64,000 bases of DNA from UBA964 sp031382085 (GTDB lineage Bacteria; Pseudomonadota; Gammaproteobacteria; Steroidobacterales; Steroidobacteraceae): positions 1-64,000 of the forward strand of contig JANMYM010000062.1 of the NCBI GenBank assembly GCA_031382085.1, written 5' to 3'. Each line of letters starts with the position of its first letter. Positions within the stretch are counted from its first letter, which is position 1. This document shows positions 18,375 through 27,078 of this stretch, in pieces. Below the pieces are notes generated by a model, which saw only the letters and a program-made list of their open reading frames with translations, ran no database searches and had not been told where the DNA came from. A program made the translations under genes and the position numbers.

Positions 18375-19841
18375 TCAATGGCGCGTCACAGCCAGAATCT
18401 GCATCGAATTAGTGCCGCCCGTAACGCCACTCAACTCGCCCTTGGTGAGGATCACCAGATCCCCGGACTCGACCAGGCCCATCTTCAGCAGCAACGCAAA
18501 AATCGAACCATAAAGAGTCTGCACATCTCCGGGCATCACGTCGAACGGAATGGGATATACGCCGCGATAGAGCGTCACACGCCGGCGGGTCGCCTCGTGC
18601 CGCGTGAACGCATAGATTGGCATGTCAGAACGAATGCGCGACATCCACAACGGCGTCGAACCGGATTCCGTGAGCGCCACGATTGCGCGCACTCGCATGT
18701 GATTGGCGGTGTACATGACCGCCATCGCGATCGCCTCTTCAGTGTTCTCGAAATCGCTGTTGACCCGCAACAAAGCGCGCCCGTGCGTGATCTGGTATTT
18801 CTCCGCGCCATCGATCACATCCGCCATGGCCTGCACGGCCTTGAGCGGATGCCTGCCGCTTGCGGTCTCCGCCGACAACATCACCGCATCGGTGCCATCC
18901 ATCACCGCATTGGCAACGTCGCTGACCTCCGCGCGCGTCGGTACCGGATTCTGGATCATCGATTCCATCATCTGCGTTGCTGTGATCACGATGCGGTTGC
19001 CGGCGCGCGAGCGCTCGATAATGGTCTTCTGCAGCCCGGTGATTTCCGCGTAACCCATCTCGATGCCGAGGTCGCCGCGCGCCACCATGAGTCCGTCCGC
19101 AGCAACAATGATCGCGTCTAGTTCTTCAATCGCCTCATGGCGCTCGATTTTCGCGATCACCCGTGCATCGCTGCCAGCATCGCGCAACAAAGCTTTCGCC
19201 TCACGCACGTCCTCGGCATCGCGCACAAAGGACAACGCCACGAAGTCAAATTTGTTAGCTGCGACGAAACGGATGTCGAGCCGGTCCTTGTCCGTCAGGG
19301 CGCCGGCGGAAATTCCACCGCCCTTGCGATTGACGCCCTTGCGGTTCGACAGCTCACCGCCCGCAATCACCGTGCAATAGATGCGCGTGCCGCGCACCTC
19401 ACGAACTTCCAGTGTGATGAGGCCATCGTTGAGCAACAGCGTGTCGCCATTGCGGACGTCCCGCGGCAGGTCCGGATAGGCAACGCCCACCACCTCGGCG
19501 TTGCCATTGCGTGGATCGTGGGTCGGATCCAGCGCGAAGCTGGCGCCGTCCACCAGCATGACTTTACCGTCGACAAAACTTTCGATTCGTATCTTGGGAC
19601 CGGCCAGATCTGCGAGCACGCCGACGAAGCGCCCGGCGCGCGCCGCTGCCAGGTGCAACATCCCGATCCGCCGCAACTGATCTTCATGCGTGCCATGTGA
19701 AAAATTGACGCGCGCGACATCGAGACCGGCGCGGCACATTTCATACAAAATATCCGCGTCGTCAGTGGCCGGCCCGAGCGTGGCGACGATCTTGGTACGG
19801 CGCAACACCGACTCGCGCTTCTTTTGCATCTGCTTGCTCAA
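18375..19841 (-). CDS. pyk: Pyruvate kinase, PykA type
   Basis: Converts PEP and ADP to pyruvate and ATP, the last step of glycolysis. The 488-residue protein follows E. coli PykA closely: RRTKIVATLGPATDD, RVNFSHGT, DLAGPKIR, then the catalytic Lys-containing KIERHEAIEEL, MVARGDLGIEMG, and the signature ITATQMMESMIQNP. The C-terminal effector domain is complete to GGTNSMQIL. The ATG overlaps the pgk stop by 4 bases. It is the distal gene of the tkt-gap-pgk-pyk operon. The acylase gene begins only 3 bases beyond its stop, so read-through is possible. Confidence 0.96.
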   Translation of the reverse strand: MSKQMQKKRESVLRRTKIVATLGPATDDADILYEMCRAGLDVARVNFSHGTHEDQLRRIGMLHLAAARAGRFVGVLADLAGPKIRIESFVDGKVMLVDGASFALDPTHDPRNGNAEVVGVAYPDLPRDVRNGDTLLLNDGLITLEVREVRGTRIYCTVIAGGELSNRKGVNRKGGGISAGALTDKDRLDIRFVAANKFDFVALSFVRDAEDVREAKALLRDAGSDARVIAKIERHEAIEELDAIIVAADGLMVARGDLGIEMGYAEITGLQKTIIERSRAGNRIVITATQMMESMIQNPVPTRAEVSDVANAVMDGTDAVMLSAETASGRHPLKAVQAMADVIDGAEKYQITHGRALLRVNSDFENTEEAIAMAVMYTANHMRVRAIVALTESGSTPLWMSRIRSDMPIYAFTRHEATRRRVTLYRGVYPIPFDVMPGDVQTLYGSIFALLLKMGLVESGDLVILTKGELSGVTGGTNSMQILAVTRH

Positions 19842-21013
19842 GCGGCGCGCGCTTCCAGCGCTGCTACCGCTGGCAGGACTTTGCCCTCGACAAATTCGAG
19901 AAACGCACCGCCCCCGGTCGAGATATAGGAAATCTGGTCTTCAACGCCGTATTTCTCGATCGCCGCCAGCGTATCGCCGCCGCCCGCCAGAGAAAATGCC
20001 TTGCTGCGCGCAATGGCGTTAGCAATGGCGCGCGTGCCCTCGCCGAACTGGTCGAATTCAAACACACCGACCGGACCGTTCCAGATGATCGTGCCGGCCT
20101 GCTGCAGGATCTTGCCGAACGCATCGGCCGTGTCCGGGCCGATATCGAGAATCATCTCGTCGGGGCCGACGGCGTTGGCGCCGCGGACATCCGCGTGCGC
20201 GGTCGCGGCAAACTCGCGCGCGACCACCACATCGGTCGGCAGCGGAATGGACGTGCCGCGGGCCTTCGCCTTGGCTAACAGATTGCGCGCCATTTCGAGC
20301 ATGTCCGCTTCATGCAGCGACTTGCCAACTGCGAAGCCCGTGGCTGCAAGAAACGTATTGGCAATGCCACCGCCGACGATCAGTTGATCGACCTTATCGA
20401 GCAGTGACTCAAGAACGGTGAGCTTGGTCGAGACCTTGGAGCCGGCGACGATTGCAACCATCGGCCGCGCCGGCGTGTGCAGTGCGCGCTGCAGCGCCTC
20501 GAGTTCACCGACCAGCAGCGGGCCGGCACAGGCGATGGGTGCGAAACGCGCCACGCCGTGCGTGCTTGCCTCGGCGCGATGCGCCGTACCGAACGCGTCC
20601 ATGACAAATACATCGCACAGGGCCGCCATCCTGCGCGCAAGACCTTCCTGGTCCCGCTTCTCGCCTTTGTTGAAGCGCACGTTTTCGCAAAGCACGACTG
20701 CGCCCGGCTCGCAATCGACGCCGGCCAGCCAGTCCTGCTTCAGCGGCACCGGCTTGCCTAACAAATCGGACAGGCGCGCGGCGACCGGTGCGAGCGAAAA
20801 CTCGGCGGCCGGCACGCCCTCCTCCGGTCGCCCGAGGTGCGACAGCACCAGCACGCGCGCGCCTTTCTGCATTGCCAGCTGGATCGTCGGCAATGCCGCG
20901 CGAATACGCGCGTCGCTGGTAACCTTGCCGTCCTGCACCGGCACGTTCAGATCTTCGCGGATCAGCACGCGCTTGCCGCGCAGATCCAGATCTGCCATGC
21001 GCAGCACTGTCAT
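19838..21013 (-). CDS. pgk: Phosphoglycerate kinase
   Basis: Transfers phosphate between 1,3-bisphosphoglycerate and ADP. The 391-residue length matches the family (E. coli 387). Visible are the substrate site near RGKRVLIREDLNVP, basic-patch segments SHLGRPEEG and ENVRFNKGE, the hinge MDAFGTAHR, the GSKVSTKL nucleotide region and the C-terminal GGGDTLAAI. The ATG at 21013 overlaps the gap stop as ATGA, which decides the start over a frame reaching 21067. It in turn overlaps pyk by 4 bases, so gap-pgk-pyk are translationally linked. Confidence 0.97.
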   Translation of the reverse strand: MTVLRMADLDLRGKRVLIREDLNVPVQDGKVTSDARIRAALPTIQLAMQKGARVLVLSHLGRPEEGVPAAEFSLAPVAARLSDLLGKPVPLKQDWLAGVDCEPGAVVLCENVRFNKGEKRDQEGLARRMAALCDVFVMDAFGTAHRAEASTHGVARFAPIACAGPLLVGELEALQRALHTPARPMVAIVAGSKVSTKLTVLESLLDKVDQLIVGGGIANTFLAATGFAVGKSLHEADMLEMARNLLAKAKARGTSIPLPTDVVVAREFAATAHADVRGANAVGPDEMILDIGPDTADAFGKILQQAGTIIWNGPVGVFEFDQFGEGTRAIANAIARSKAFSLAGGGDTLAAIEKYGVEDQISYISTGGGAFLEFVEGKVLPAVAALEARAA

Positions 21014-22023
21014 TTTGCGCGTGCCCAGGCGAGCGTCGTGTCGATCATGCGATTGGAGAAACCCCACTCATTGTCGTACCACGCGCAGACCTTCACCAGA
21101 TTGCTGTCGATGATCTTGGTCATGGTCGCGTCATAGGTCGAGGACGCCGGATCATGGTTGTAATCGACCGACACTAACAGGGCTTCGGTGTAGTTCAGAA
21201 TTCCTTTGAGCGGACCCTCGGCGGCGGCGCGCATCAGCTTGTTGATCTCATCGATGCTGGTCGCGCGTTTCGGCGTAAAGGTCAGGTCCACCAGCGAGAC
21301 GTTGATCGTCGGCACGCGCATCGCAAACCCGTCCAGCTTGCCTTTGAGCTCCGGCATCACCAGACCGACCGCTGCCGCAGCGCCGGTCTTGGTGGGAATC
21401 ATGGACATGGTGGCGGAACGGGCGCGGCGAATGTCCTCGTGAAACACGTCTGTCAGGCGCTGATCGTTCGTGTAGGCATGGATCGTGGTCATCAGGCCGC
21501 GCTCGATACCGACGGAATCGTTCAGCACCTTGGCGATCGGCGCGAGGCAATTGGTGGTGCAGGACGCGTTGGAGATCACTGTCATCGCCGACGTGAGCAC
21601 CTGGTGATTGACTCCGTATACGATCGTCGCATCGACATCCTTGCCGCCCGGCGCGGAGATCACGACTTTCTTCGCACCGCCGGCCAGGTGCTTGGAGGCA
21701 TCAGCCTTGGTGGTGAAAAAGCCGGTGCATTCCATGACGATGTCGGCGCCGACCTCGCCCCAGGGAATCCTGGCCGGATCGCGCTCGGCGAACACCTTGA
21801 CGCGGTCGCCGTTGACCACCATGGCGTCGCCATCGACCTTGACCGTGCCGGGAAATTTACCGTGCGCGGTATCGTACTGTGTCAGATGCGCGTTGGTCGC
21901 CGCATCCGCGAGGTCGTTGATCGCGACCACCTGGATTTCCCTGCTGCGCCCGCTCTCATGGATTGCGCGCATAACATTGCGGCCGATGCGGCCATAGCCA
22001 TTGATGCCAACTCTAACTGTCAT
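21010..22023 (-). CDS. gap: Glyceraldehyde-3-phosphate dehydrogenase, type I
   Basis: NAD-dependent glycolytic/gluconeogenic GAPDH. 337 residues with the Rossmann start RVGINGYGRIGR, NDLADAATNAHLTQYDT, the catalytic SNASCTTNCLAP (Cys about residue 155), His further on in TTIHAYTND, and a C-terminal ASSTYDATMT...WYDNEWGFSNRM segment. A GAGAGGAA ribosome site precedes the ATG at 22023, itself 18 bases from the tkt stop. The second codon region uses the rare Arg codon AGA inside a GTTAG pentamer. Cofactor preference between NAD and NADP is not certain. Confidence 0.96.
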   Translation of the reverse strand: MTVRVGINGYGRIGRNVMRAIHESGRSREIQVVAINDLADAATNAHLTQYDTAHGKFPGTVKVDGDAMVVNGDRVKVFAERDPARIPWGEVGADIVMECTGFFTTKADASKHLAGGAKKVVISAPGGKDVDATIVYGVNHQVLTSAMTVISNASCTTNCLAPIAKVLNDSVGIERGLMTTIHAYTNDQRLTDVFHEDIRRARSATMSMIPTKTGAAAAVGLVMPELKGKLDGFAMRVPTINVSLVDLTFTPKRATSIDEINKLMRAAAEGPLKGILNYTEALLVSVDYNHDPASSTYDATMTKIIDSNLVKVCAWYDNEWGFSNRMIDTTLAWARAK

Positions 22024-22041
22024 GATATTCCTCTCAGTCGA

Positions 22042-24054
22042 TCAAGCTAACAAATGCAACACGGCATCACGGACCGCAGCCGTGGTGATGCCGAAATGAC
22101 GGAACAGATCCGGCGCCTTGCCGGATGCGCCGAAACGGTCGAGGCCAATGATCGCACCATCGGGCCCGACAAACCGATGCCACGGCAGAGTCGCGGCAGC
22201 CTCGACCGCGACGCGCCTGCGCACTGCCGGCGGCAGGACAGCGTCACGATAGGTCCGCTCCTGCGCCAGGAATATCTCGCAATTGGGCATGGAGATGACG
22301 CGTACGCGCCGGCCCTGTGCGGACAGTTCCCGCGCGGCATCGACGGCCAACGACAACTCCGAGCCGGTGCCGATCAGCAGCGCTTCGGGCACGCCTTCGC
22401 AATCGAGCAGCGTATATGCGCCGCGCGCAATGGCGGCGACCTGCGCCGGAGTACGCGACTGCTGCGGCACGGCCTGCCGCGTCAACACCAGGCAACTCGG
22501 GCCGCGCGTCTGCTCAAGCGCGGCCTGCCAGGCGACCGCCGTTTCCGCCGCATCGCCGGGGCGCCACACCGACATGTTAGGCATCGCACGCAGACCGGCG
22601 AGATGCTCGACCGGCTGGTGGGTCGGGCCGTCCTCGCCCAGCCCGATGGAATCGTGCGTATAAACCAGTACAACCCGCAGGTGCATCAGCGCCGCGAGCC
22701 GGACCGCGTTGCGCGCATAGTCAGAGAAAACCAGGAAGGTGCCGGCGTACGGAATGAAACCGCCGTGCACCGCGATACCATTCATCATTGCAGTCATCGC
22801 GAATTCGCGTACGCCGTAGTAGATGTAGTTGCCAGCCACTGACTCCGGTGTGACCGCGACTGAATCCTTGCGCAGCGTGTTCACCGATCCGGTCAGGTCG
22901 GCCGAGCCACCTAACAATTCCGGCAACGCCGGGCCGAGCGCGTTCAACACGACCTGTGAAGAGGCGCGTGTGGCCTGCGGCGCCGTGACGGCCCCGGCAG
23001 CCGCTGCCGCCTGTGCCGCGATGCCGGCCCACGACGCCGGCAGCTTGCCGCTCATGCGGCGCTCGAATTCGCCCGCCAGTTGCGGCTGCTCGCGCTGGTA
23101 GCGGTTGAAACGCCGCAGCCAGGCTTTCTCGGCGCGCCCACCGGCGGCGCGGCGATCCCAGGCGCTGCGCACCTCCTCTGGTATTACAAACGGCGCATGC
23201 GGCCAGCCGAGCTGCACACGCGCCGCGGCCACCTCGTCCTTGCCAAGCGGTTCGCCGTGTGCCGACTTGCTGCCCTGCTTGTTAGGTGCGCCGAATCCGA
23301 TCACGGTCCTGCAGCAGATCAGCGTCGGCTGGTTTTTGTTAGACCGCGCGCGCCGGATCGCCTTGCGGACCGCCTCGGCGTCGTGCCCGTCGACATCCTT
23401 GATGACCTGCCAGCCGTAGGCTGCAAAGCGCTGCGGCGTGTTGTCGGTGAGCCAGCCCACGACCTTGCCATCGATCGAGATGCCGTTGTCGTCATAGAAA
23501 GCGATCAGCTTGCCGAGCTTGAGCGTGCCCGCCAGTGAGCAGGCCTCATGTGAAATGCCTTCCATGATGCAGCCATCGCCGAAAAACACATAGGTGTGGT
23601 GATTGACAATGTCATGGCCCGGCCGATTGAACTCGGCAGCTAACAACTGCTCCGCGAGCGCCATGCCGACGGCATTGGCGATGCCCTGCCCCAGCGGTCC
23701 GGTGGTGGTTTCGATCCCCATGTCGAGATCCGCTTCCGGATGGCCGGCGGTGCGCTGGCCGAGCTGGCGAAACTGCCGCAGCTCATCGAGCGAAACGTTG
23801 CAGCCGGTCAGGTGCAGCAACGAGTACAGCAGCATCGAAGCATGGCCGTTGGACAGCACAAAGCGGTCCCGATCGTGCCAGCGCGGATTGGCCGGATTGA
23901 ACTTAAGGAAGTCCCGCCACAGGACCTCGGCAATATCGGCCATGCCCATGGGGGCTCCGGGATGACCTGAATTGGCCTGTTGCACAGCGTCCATGGACAG
24001 TGCGCGGATGGCGTTGGCGAGGGTTCGGCGGGAAACAGCTGGGTTGGCAGACAT
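22042..24054 (-). CDS. tkt: Transketolase
   Basis: Thiamine diphosphate enzyme moving two-carbon ketol units in the pentose phosphate and Calvin pathways. 670 residues with three domains: ThDP-binding (ANSGHPGAPMGMA, His in NGHASMLLYSL, GDGCIMEGISHEACSLAG), pyrimidine-binding (GVREFAMTAMMNGIAVHGG, YTHDSIGLGEDGPTHQP) and a C-terminal domain ending HFGITTAAV. Length equals E. coli TktA (663). I place the start at 24054 (MSANPAVSRRTLANAIRALS); a Met 13 codons upstream is in frame but adds a sequence not typical of the family. First gene of tkt-gap-pgk-pyk, divergent from metK. Confidence 0.96.
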   Translation of the reverse strand: MSANPAVSRRTLANAIRALSMDAVQQANSGHPGAPMGMADIAEVLWRDFLKFNPANPRWHDRDRFVLSNGHASMLLYSLLHLTGCNVSLDELRQFRQLGQRTAGHPEADLDMGIETTTGPLGQGIANAVGMALAEQLLAAEFNRPGHDIVNHHTYVFFGDGCIMEGISHEACSLAGTLKLGKLIAFYDDNGISIDGKVVGWLTDNTPQRFAAYGWQVIKDVDGHDAEAVRKAIRRARSNKNQPTLICCRTVIGFGAPNKQGSKSAHGEPLGKDEVAAARVQLGWPHAPFVIPEEVRSAWDRRAAGGRAEKAWLRRFNRYQREQPQLAGEFERRMSGKLPASWAGIAAQAAAAAGAVTAPQATRASSQVVLNALGPALPELLGGSADLTGSVNTLRKDSVAVTPESVAGNYIYYGVREFAMTAMMNGIAVHGGFIPYAGTFLVFSDYARNAVRLAALMHLRVVLVYTHDSIGLGEDGPTHQPVEHLAGLRAMPNMSVWRPGDAAETAVAWQAALEQTRGPSCLVLTRQAVPQQSRTPAQVAAIARGAYTLLDCEGVPEALLIGTGSELSLAVDAARELSAQGRRVRVISMPNCEIFLAQERTYRDAVLPPAVRRRVAVEAAATLPWHRFVGPDGAIIGLDRFGASGKAPDLFRHFGITTAAVRDAVLHLLA

Positions 24055-24167
24055 CGGTGGGAAAAGCCCCGAAAAAGGGCCGGCATTCTCCAATACCCGC
24101 GCGCTTTGGGCAATGAGAATGCCAACCCGTTCGCACTGGCCCGCCGGGCAATCCGTTGGCTACGCGG

Positions 24168-24173
24168 TATAAT
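24168..24173 (+). promoter_or_regulatory. Probable -10 element for metK
   Basis: A consensus TATAAT lies 35 bases before the metK ATG in the tkt/metK intergenic region. No good -35 hexamer is seen at 16-18 bases upstream, so the assignment rests on the -10 box and position. Confidence 0.45.
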
Positions 24174-24208
24174 TGGCGGCCAAGTCTCAGCATTCCGGAA
24201 GATAAAGC

Positions 24209-25384
24209 ATGTCCAGTGGTTATTTGTTCACGTCGGAATCGGTATCGGAAGGTCATCCGGACAAGGTCGCCGACCAGATCTCGGATGCGGTCCTGGACGC
24301 CATTTTGACGCAGGACAAGCGTGGCCGGGTGGCCTGCGAGACGCTGGTCAAGACCGGCGTGGTCATCGTGGCGGGAGAAGTCACGACCAGCGCCTGGGTG
24401 GATATCGAGGCACTGGTCCGCAAGACCGTGCTCGACATCGGTTACAACTCCTCGGACATGGGGTTCGATGGCGGCAGCTGCGGTGTGCTGAACGTGATCG
24501 GCAAGCAGTCACCCGACATCGCCATGGGCGTGGATCGCAAGGACGAGCGCAAGCAGGGCGCCGGCGACCAGGGCCTGATGTTCGGCTACGCCAACACCGA
24601 CACCGACGTGCTGATGCCGGCCGCGATCACGCTGTCGCATCGGCTGGTGCACCAGCAGGCCACTGTACGCAAGAAAGGCAAGCTGCCCTGGCTGCGCCCG
24701 GATGCGAAAAGCCAGGTCACGCTGCGCTATGAAAACGACCAGCCGGTCGCGATCGAGGCGGTGGTGCTGTCGACGCAGCACAGCGATGACATATCAACCC
24801 GGCATCTGCGCGAAGCTGTCATGGAAGAAATTTTGCTGCCGGTGCTGCCGAAGAAATGGCTGCACAAAGGCACGAAATATCACATTAACCCCACCGGCCG
24901 ATTTGTGATCGGCGGTCCGGTCGGCGACTGCGGGCTGACAGGGCGCAAGATCATCGTCGACACCTATGGAGGCTTTGCGCGCCATGGTGGCGGCGCATTC
25001 TCGGGCAAGGATCCCTCCAAAGTCGACCGCTCCGCGGCCTATGCGGCGCGCTATGTCGCGAAGAATATCGTCGCCGCAGGTATTGCCGGGCGTTGCGAAG
25101 TTCAGGTCTCGTATGCGATCGGTGTTGCCGAGCCGACCTCGATCATGGTCGAGACCTTTGGTACCAGCAAATTGCCGCGGGAAAAGCTGACCGCCCTGGT
25201 ACGCCGGCATTTCGACCTGACGCCATACGGGCTGCGTGAAATGCTGGATCTGGTGCGCCCGATCTACCAGAAGACCGCCGCCTATGGCCATTTCGGCCGC
25301 AAGGAAAAAGAGTTCACCTGGGAAAAGACCGACAAGGCTGCGGCGCTGGCCGCCGACGCAAAGGTGAAAATGCGCGCCACCTGA
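24209..25384 (+). CDS. metK: S-adenosylmethionine synthetase
   Basis: Makes SAM from methionine and ATP. The 391-residue product starts SSGYLFTSESVSEGHPDKVADQ and carries GHPDKVADQISDAVLDA, the GYANTDTD-type metal site (LMFGYANTD), the P-loop-like GGAFSGKDPSKVDRSAAY and a complete C-terminus (YGHFGRKEKEFTWEKTD). Length matches E. coli MetK (384). GGAAG lies a few bases before the ATG. Ten bases after the stop an SAH riboswitch begins, followed by ahcY, so the two methyl-cycle genes may share a transcript. Confidence 0.97.
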   Translation: MSSGYLFTSESVSEGHPDKVADQISDAVLDAILTQDKRGRVACETLVKTGVVIVAGEVTTSAWVDIEALVRKTVLDIGYNSSDMGFDGGSCGVLNVIGKQSPDIAMGVDRKDERKQGAGDQGLMFGYANTDTDVLMPAAITLSHRLVHQQATVRKKGKLPWLRPDAKSQVTLRYENDQPVAIEAVVLSTQHSDDISTRHLREAVMEEILLPVLPKKWLHKGTKYHINPTGRFVIGGPVGDCGLTGRKIIVDTYGGFARHGGGAFSGKDPSKVDRSAAYAARYVAKNIVAAGIAGRCEVQVSYAIGVAEPTSIMVETFGTSKLPREKLTALVRRHFDLTPYGLREMLDLVRPIYQKTAAYGHFGRKEKEFTWEKTDKAAALAADAKVKMRAT

Positions 25385-25400
25385 GATTTTGAACCTGCCC

Positions 25401-25483
25401 GTGGCGAGGGGCGCTGCAGTGCGAGCTGACCATCCGGCAGCTAACACGAGGCTCGTCGCGAGGCAGATTGCCAACGGCGCCCG
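25401..25483 (+). promoter_or_regulatory. S-adenosylhomocysteine (SAH) riboswitch aptamer
   Basis: The metK-ahcY gap carries the conserved SAH riboswitch strings: GAGGGGCGCTGC (25406-25417), GAGGCTCG (25448-25455) and CAACGGCGCCC (25472-25482). GGGCGC at 25409-25414 pairs with GCGCCC at 25477-25482 to form the closing helix. CGAGC at 25422-25426 can pair with GCTCG at 25451-25455. SAH riboswitches are known from upstream of ahcY in beta- and gammaproteobacteria and turn expression on when SAH rises, protecting against SAH toxicity. Recognition here is by motif and pairing, not by a covariance search. Confidence 0.88.
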
Positions 25484-25503
25484 TTAAACTACATTTAACG
25501 GAG
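25481..25503 (+). promoter_or_regulatory. Expression platform hairpin sequestering the ahcY Shine-Dalgarno
   Basis: CCGTTAAA (25481-25488) and TTTAACGG (25494-25501) form a perfect 8-bp stem with a 5-base loop. The last two G residues are part of the GGAG ribosome site (25500-25503) for ahcY at 25509. The two leading C residues (25481-25482) are also the end of the aptamer closing helix. The stem and the ligand-bound aptamer are therefore partly exclusive, which predicts SAH-dependent exposure of the ribosome site. Confidence 0.7.
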
Positions 25504-25508
25504 CTTTT

Positions 25509-26930
25509 ATGAACGCAGTTGTTGATATGAAAACCGGCGCCGCCGATTTCAAGGTCGCGGATCTCGCGCTCGCCGATTGGGGCCGCAAGGAAATCCGCAT
25601 CGCCGAAACCGAGATGCCCGGCCTGATGGCCATCCGCGAGGAGTTCGCGCCCACGCAGCCGCTGCGCGGCGCGCGTATCACGGGCTCGCTGCACATGACC
25701 ATCCAGACGGCGGTGCTGATCGAGACGCTGCAGGCACTTGGCGCGCAGGTGCGCTGGGCGTCATGCAACATCTTCTCGACCCAGGACCATGCAGCCGCCG
25801 CCATCGCGGTGCGTGGCACGCCGGTGTTCGCCTGGAAAGGTGAATCGCTGGTCGAATACTGGGACTACTCGCACCGCATTTTTGAATGGCCGGATAACGG
25901 CTATTCGAACATGATTCTCGACGATGGCGGTGATGCCACGCTGCTACTGCACCTGGGCGCCAGGGCCGAGCGCGACAGCTCGGTGTTAGGTACGCCGACC
26001 AGCGAAGAAGAGACCGCGCTGTTCGACAGCATCCGCGCGACCCTGAAGCGCGATCCGAAGTGGTACAGCACGCGCCTGGCCCACATCAAGGGCGTGACTG
26101 AGGAAACCACCACCGGCGTCAAACGCCTGTACGAGATGGCAAAGAACGGCCAACTCGCCTTCCCGGCGATCAACGTCAATGATTCGGTCACCAAGAGCAA
26201 GTTCGACAACCTGTACGGTTGCCGCGAGTCACTGGTCGATGGCATCAAGCGCGCGACCGATGTCATGGTCGCCGGCAAGGTTGCCGTGGTGGCGGGTTAC
26301 GGCGACGTTGGCAAGGGCTCGGCCCAGGCGCTGCGCGCACTGTCGGCACAGGTGTGGGTCACGGAAATCGACCCGATCTGCGCTCTGCAGGCGGCGATGG
26401 AAGGTTATCGCGTCGTTACGATGGACTACGCAGCCGACAAGGCCGATATCTTCGTCAGCGCCACCGGTAATTTTCATGTGATCACCCATGAGCACATGAA
26501 GAAGATGAAAGACCAGGCGATCGTCTGCAACATCGGGCATTTCGACAACGAGATCGATTGCGCCTCGCTGAAACAGTACCGGTGGGAAAACATCAAGCCC
26601 CAGGTCGATCACATCATTTTTCCCGATGGCAAGCGAATCATTTTGTTAGCCGAGGGACGGCTGGTGAATCTGGGCTGCGGCACCGGGCATCCAAGTTACG
26701 TGATGAGTTCGTCGTTTGCCAACCAGACCATCGCGCAGATAGAAATCTGGAGCAATCCGGGCAAGTATCCGCTCGGTGTGCACGTTCTGCCCAAGCATCT
26801 GGACGAGAAGGTGGCGCGACTGCAGCTCAAGAAGCTGAACGCGCAGTTGACGGAACTGTCGGACCAGCAGGCGCGCTACATCGGCGTCAGCAAGCAGGGT
26901 CCCTACAAGCCGGATCAATACCGTTATTGA
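25509..26930 (+). CDS. ahcY: Adenosylhomocysteinase (SAH hydrolase)
   Basis: Hydrolyses SAH to homocysteine and adenosine, removing the inhibitor of methyltransferases. The 473-residue product has the substrate domain (GARITGSLHMTIQTA, CNIFSTQDHAAAAI), the long bacterial insertion around residue 150-190, the catalytic NVNDSVTKSKFDNLYGCRESL, the NAD fold GYGDVGKGSAQALRA and the C-terminal KQGPYKPDQYRY needed for the partner active site. Preceded by the SAH riboswitch and closed by a strong intrinsic terminator. metF, often next to ahcY, is not here. Confidence 0.97.
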   Translation: MNAVVDMKTGAADFKVADLALADWGRKEIRIAETEMPGLMAIREEFAPTQPLRGARITGSLHMTIQTAVLIETLQALGAQVRWASCNIFSTQDHAAAAIAVRGTPVFAWKGESLVEYWDYSHRIFEWPDNGYSNMILDDGGDATLLLHLGARAERDSSVLGTPTSEEETALFDSIRATLKRDPKWYSTRLAHIKGVTEETTTGVKRLYEMAKNGQLAFPAINVNDSVTKSKFDNLYGCRESLVDGIKRATDVMVAGKVAVVAGYGDVGKGSAQALRALSAQVWVTEIDPICALQAAMEGYRVVTMDYAADKADIFVSATGNFHVITHEHMKKMKDQAIVCNIGHFDNEIDCASLKQYRWENIKPQVDHIIFPDGKRIILLAEGRLVNLGCGTGHPSYVMSSSFANQTIAQIEIWSNPGKYPLGVHVLPKHLDEKVARLQLKKLNAQLTELSDQQARYIGVSKQGPYKPDQYRY

Positions 26931-26951
26931 ACGGTCACTGCTAACGCGAGC

Positions 26952-26985
26952 GGGCCGTCGCGGCAACACGGCGGCCCTTTTTTTT
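26952..26985 (+). terminator. Rho-independent terminator after ahcY
   Basis: GGGCCGTCG (26952-26960) pairs with CGGCGGCCC (26969-26977) as a 9-bp stem with one G-U pair and an 8-base loop, followed by a run of eight T residues. It lies 21 bases after the ahcY stop. Confidence 0.9.
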
Positions 26986-27078
26986 AAAAGGCTTTTCGCC
27001 TAAGGTGGGAACGTGAACGAACGTGAACAGCCACCGGTGGAACGGCGCCTGCTGCGGGCAACAGTGCGTAGCTAAGCC

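Noticed and set aside
18150..19121. Plus-strand open frame of about 323 codons
   Set aside because: It is antisense to pyk and the acylase gene and has shadow-type composition.
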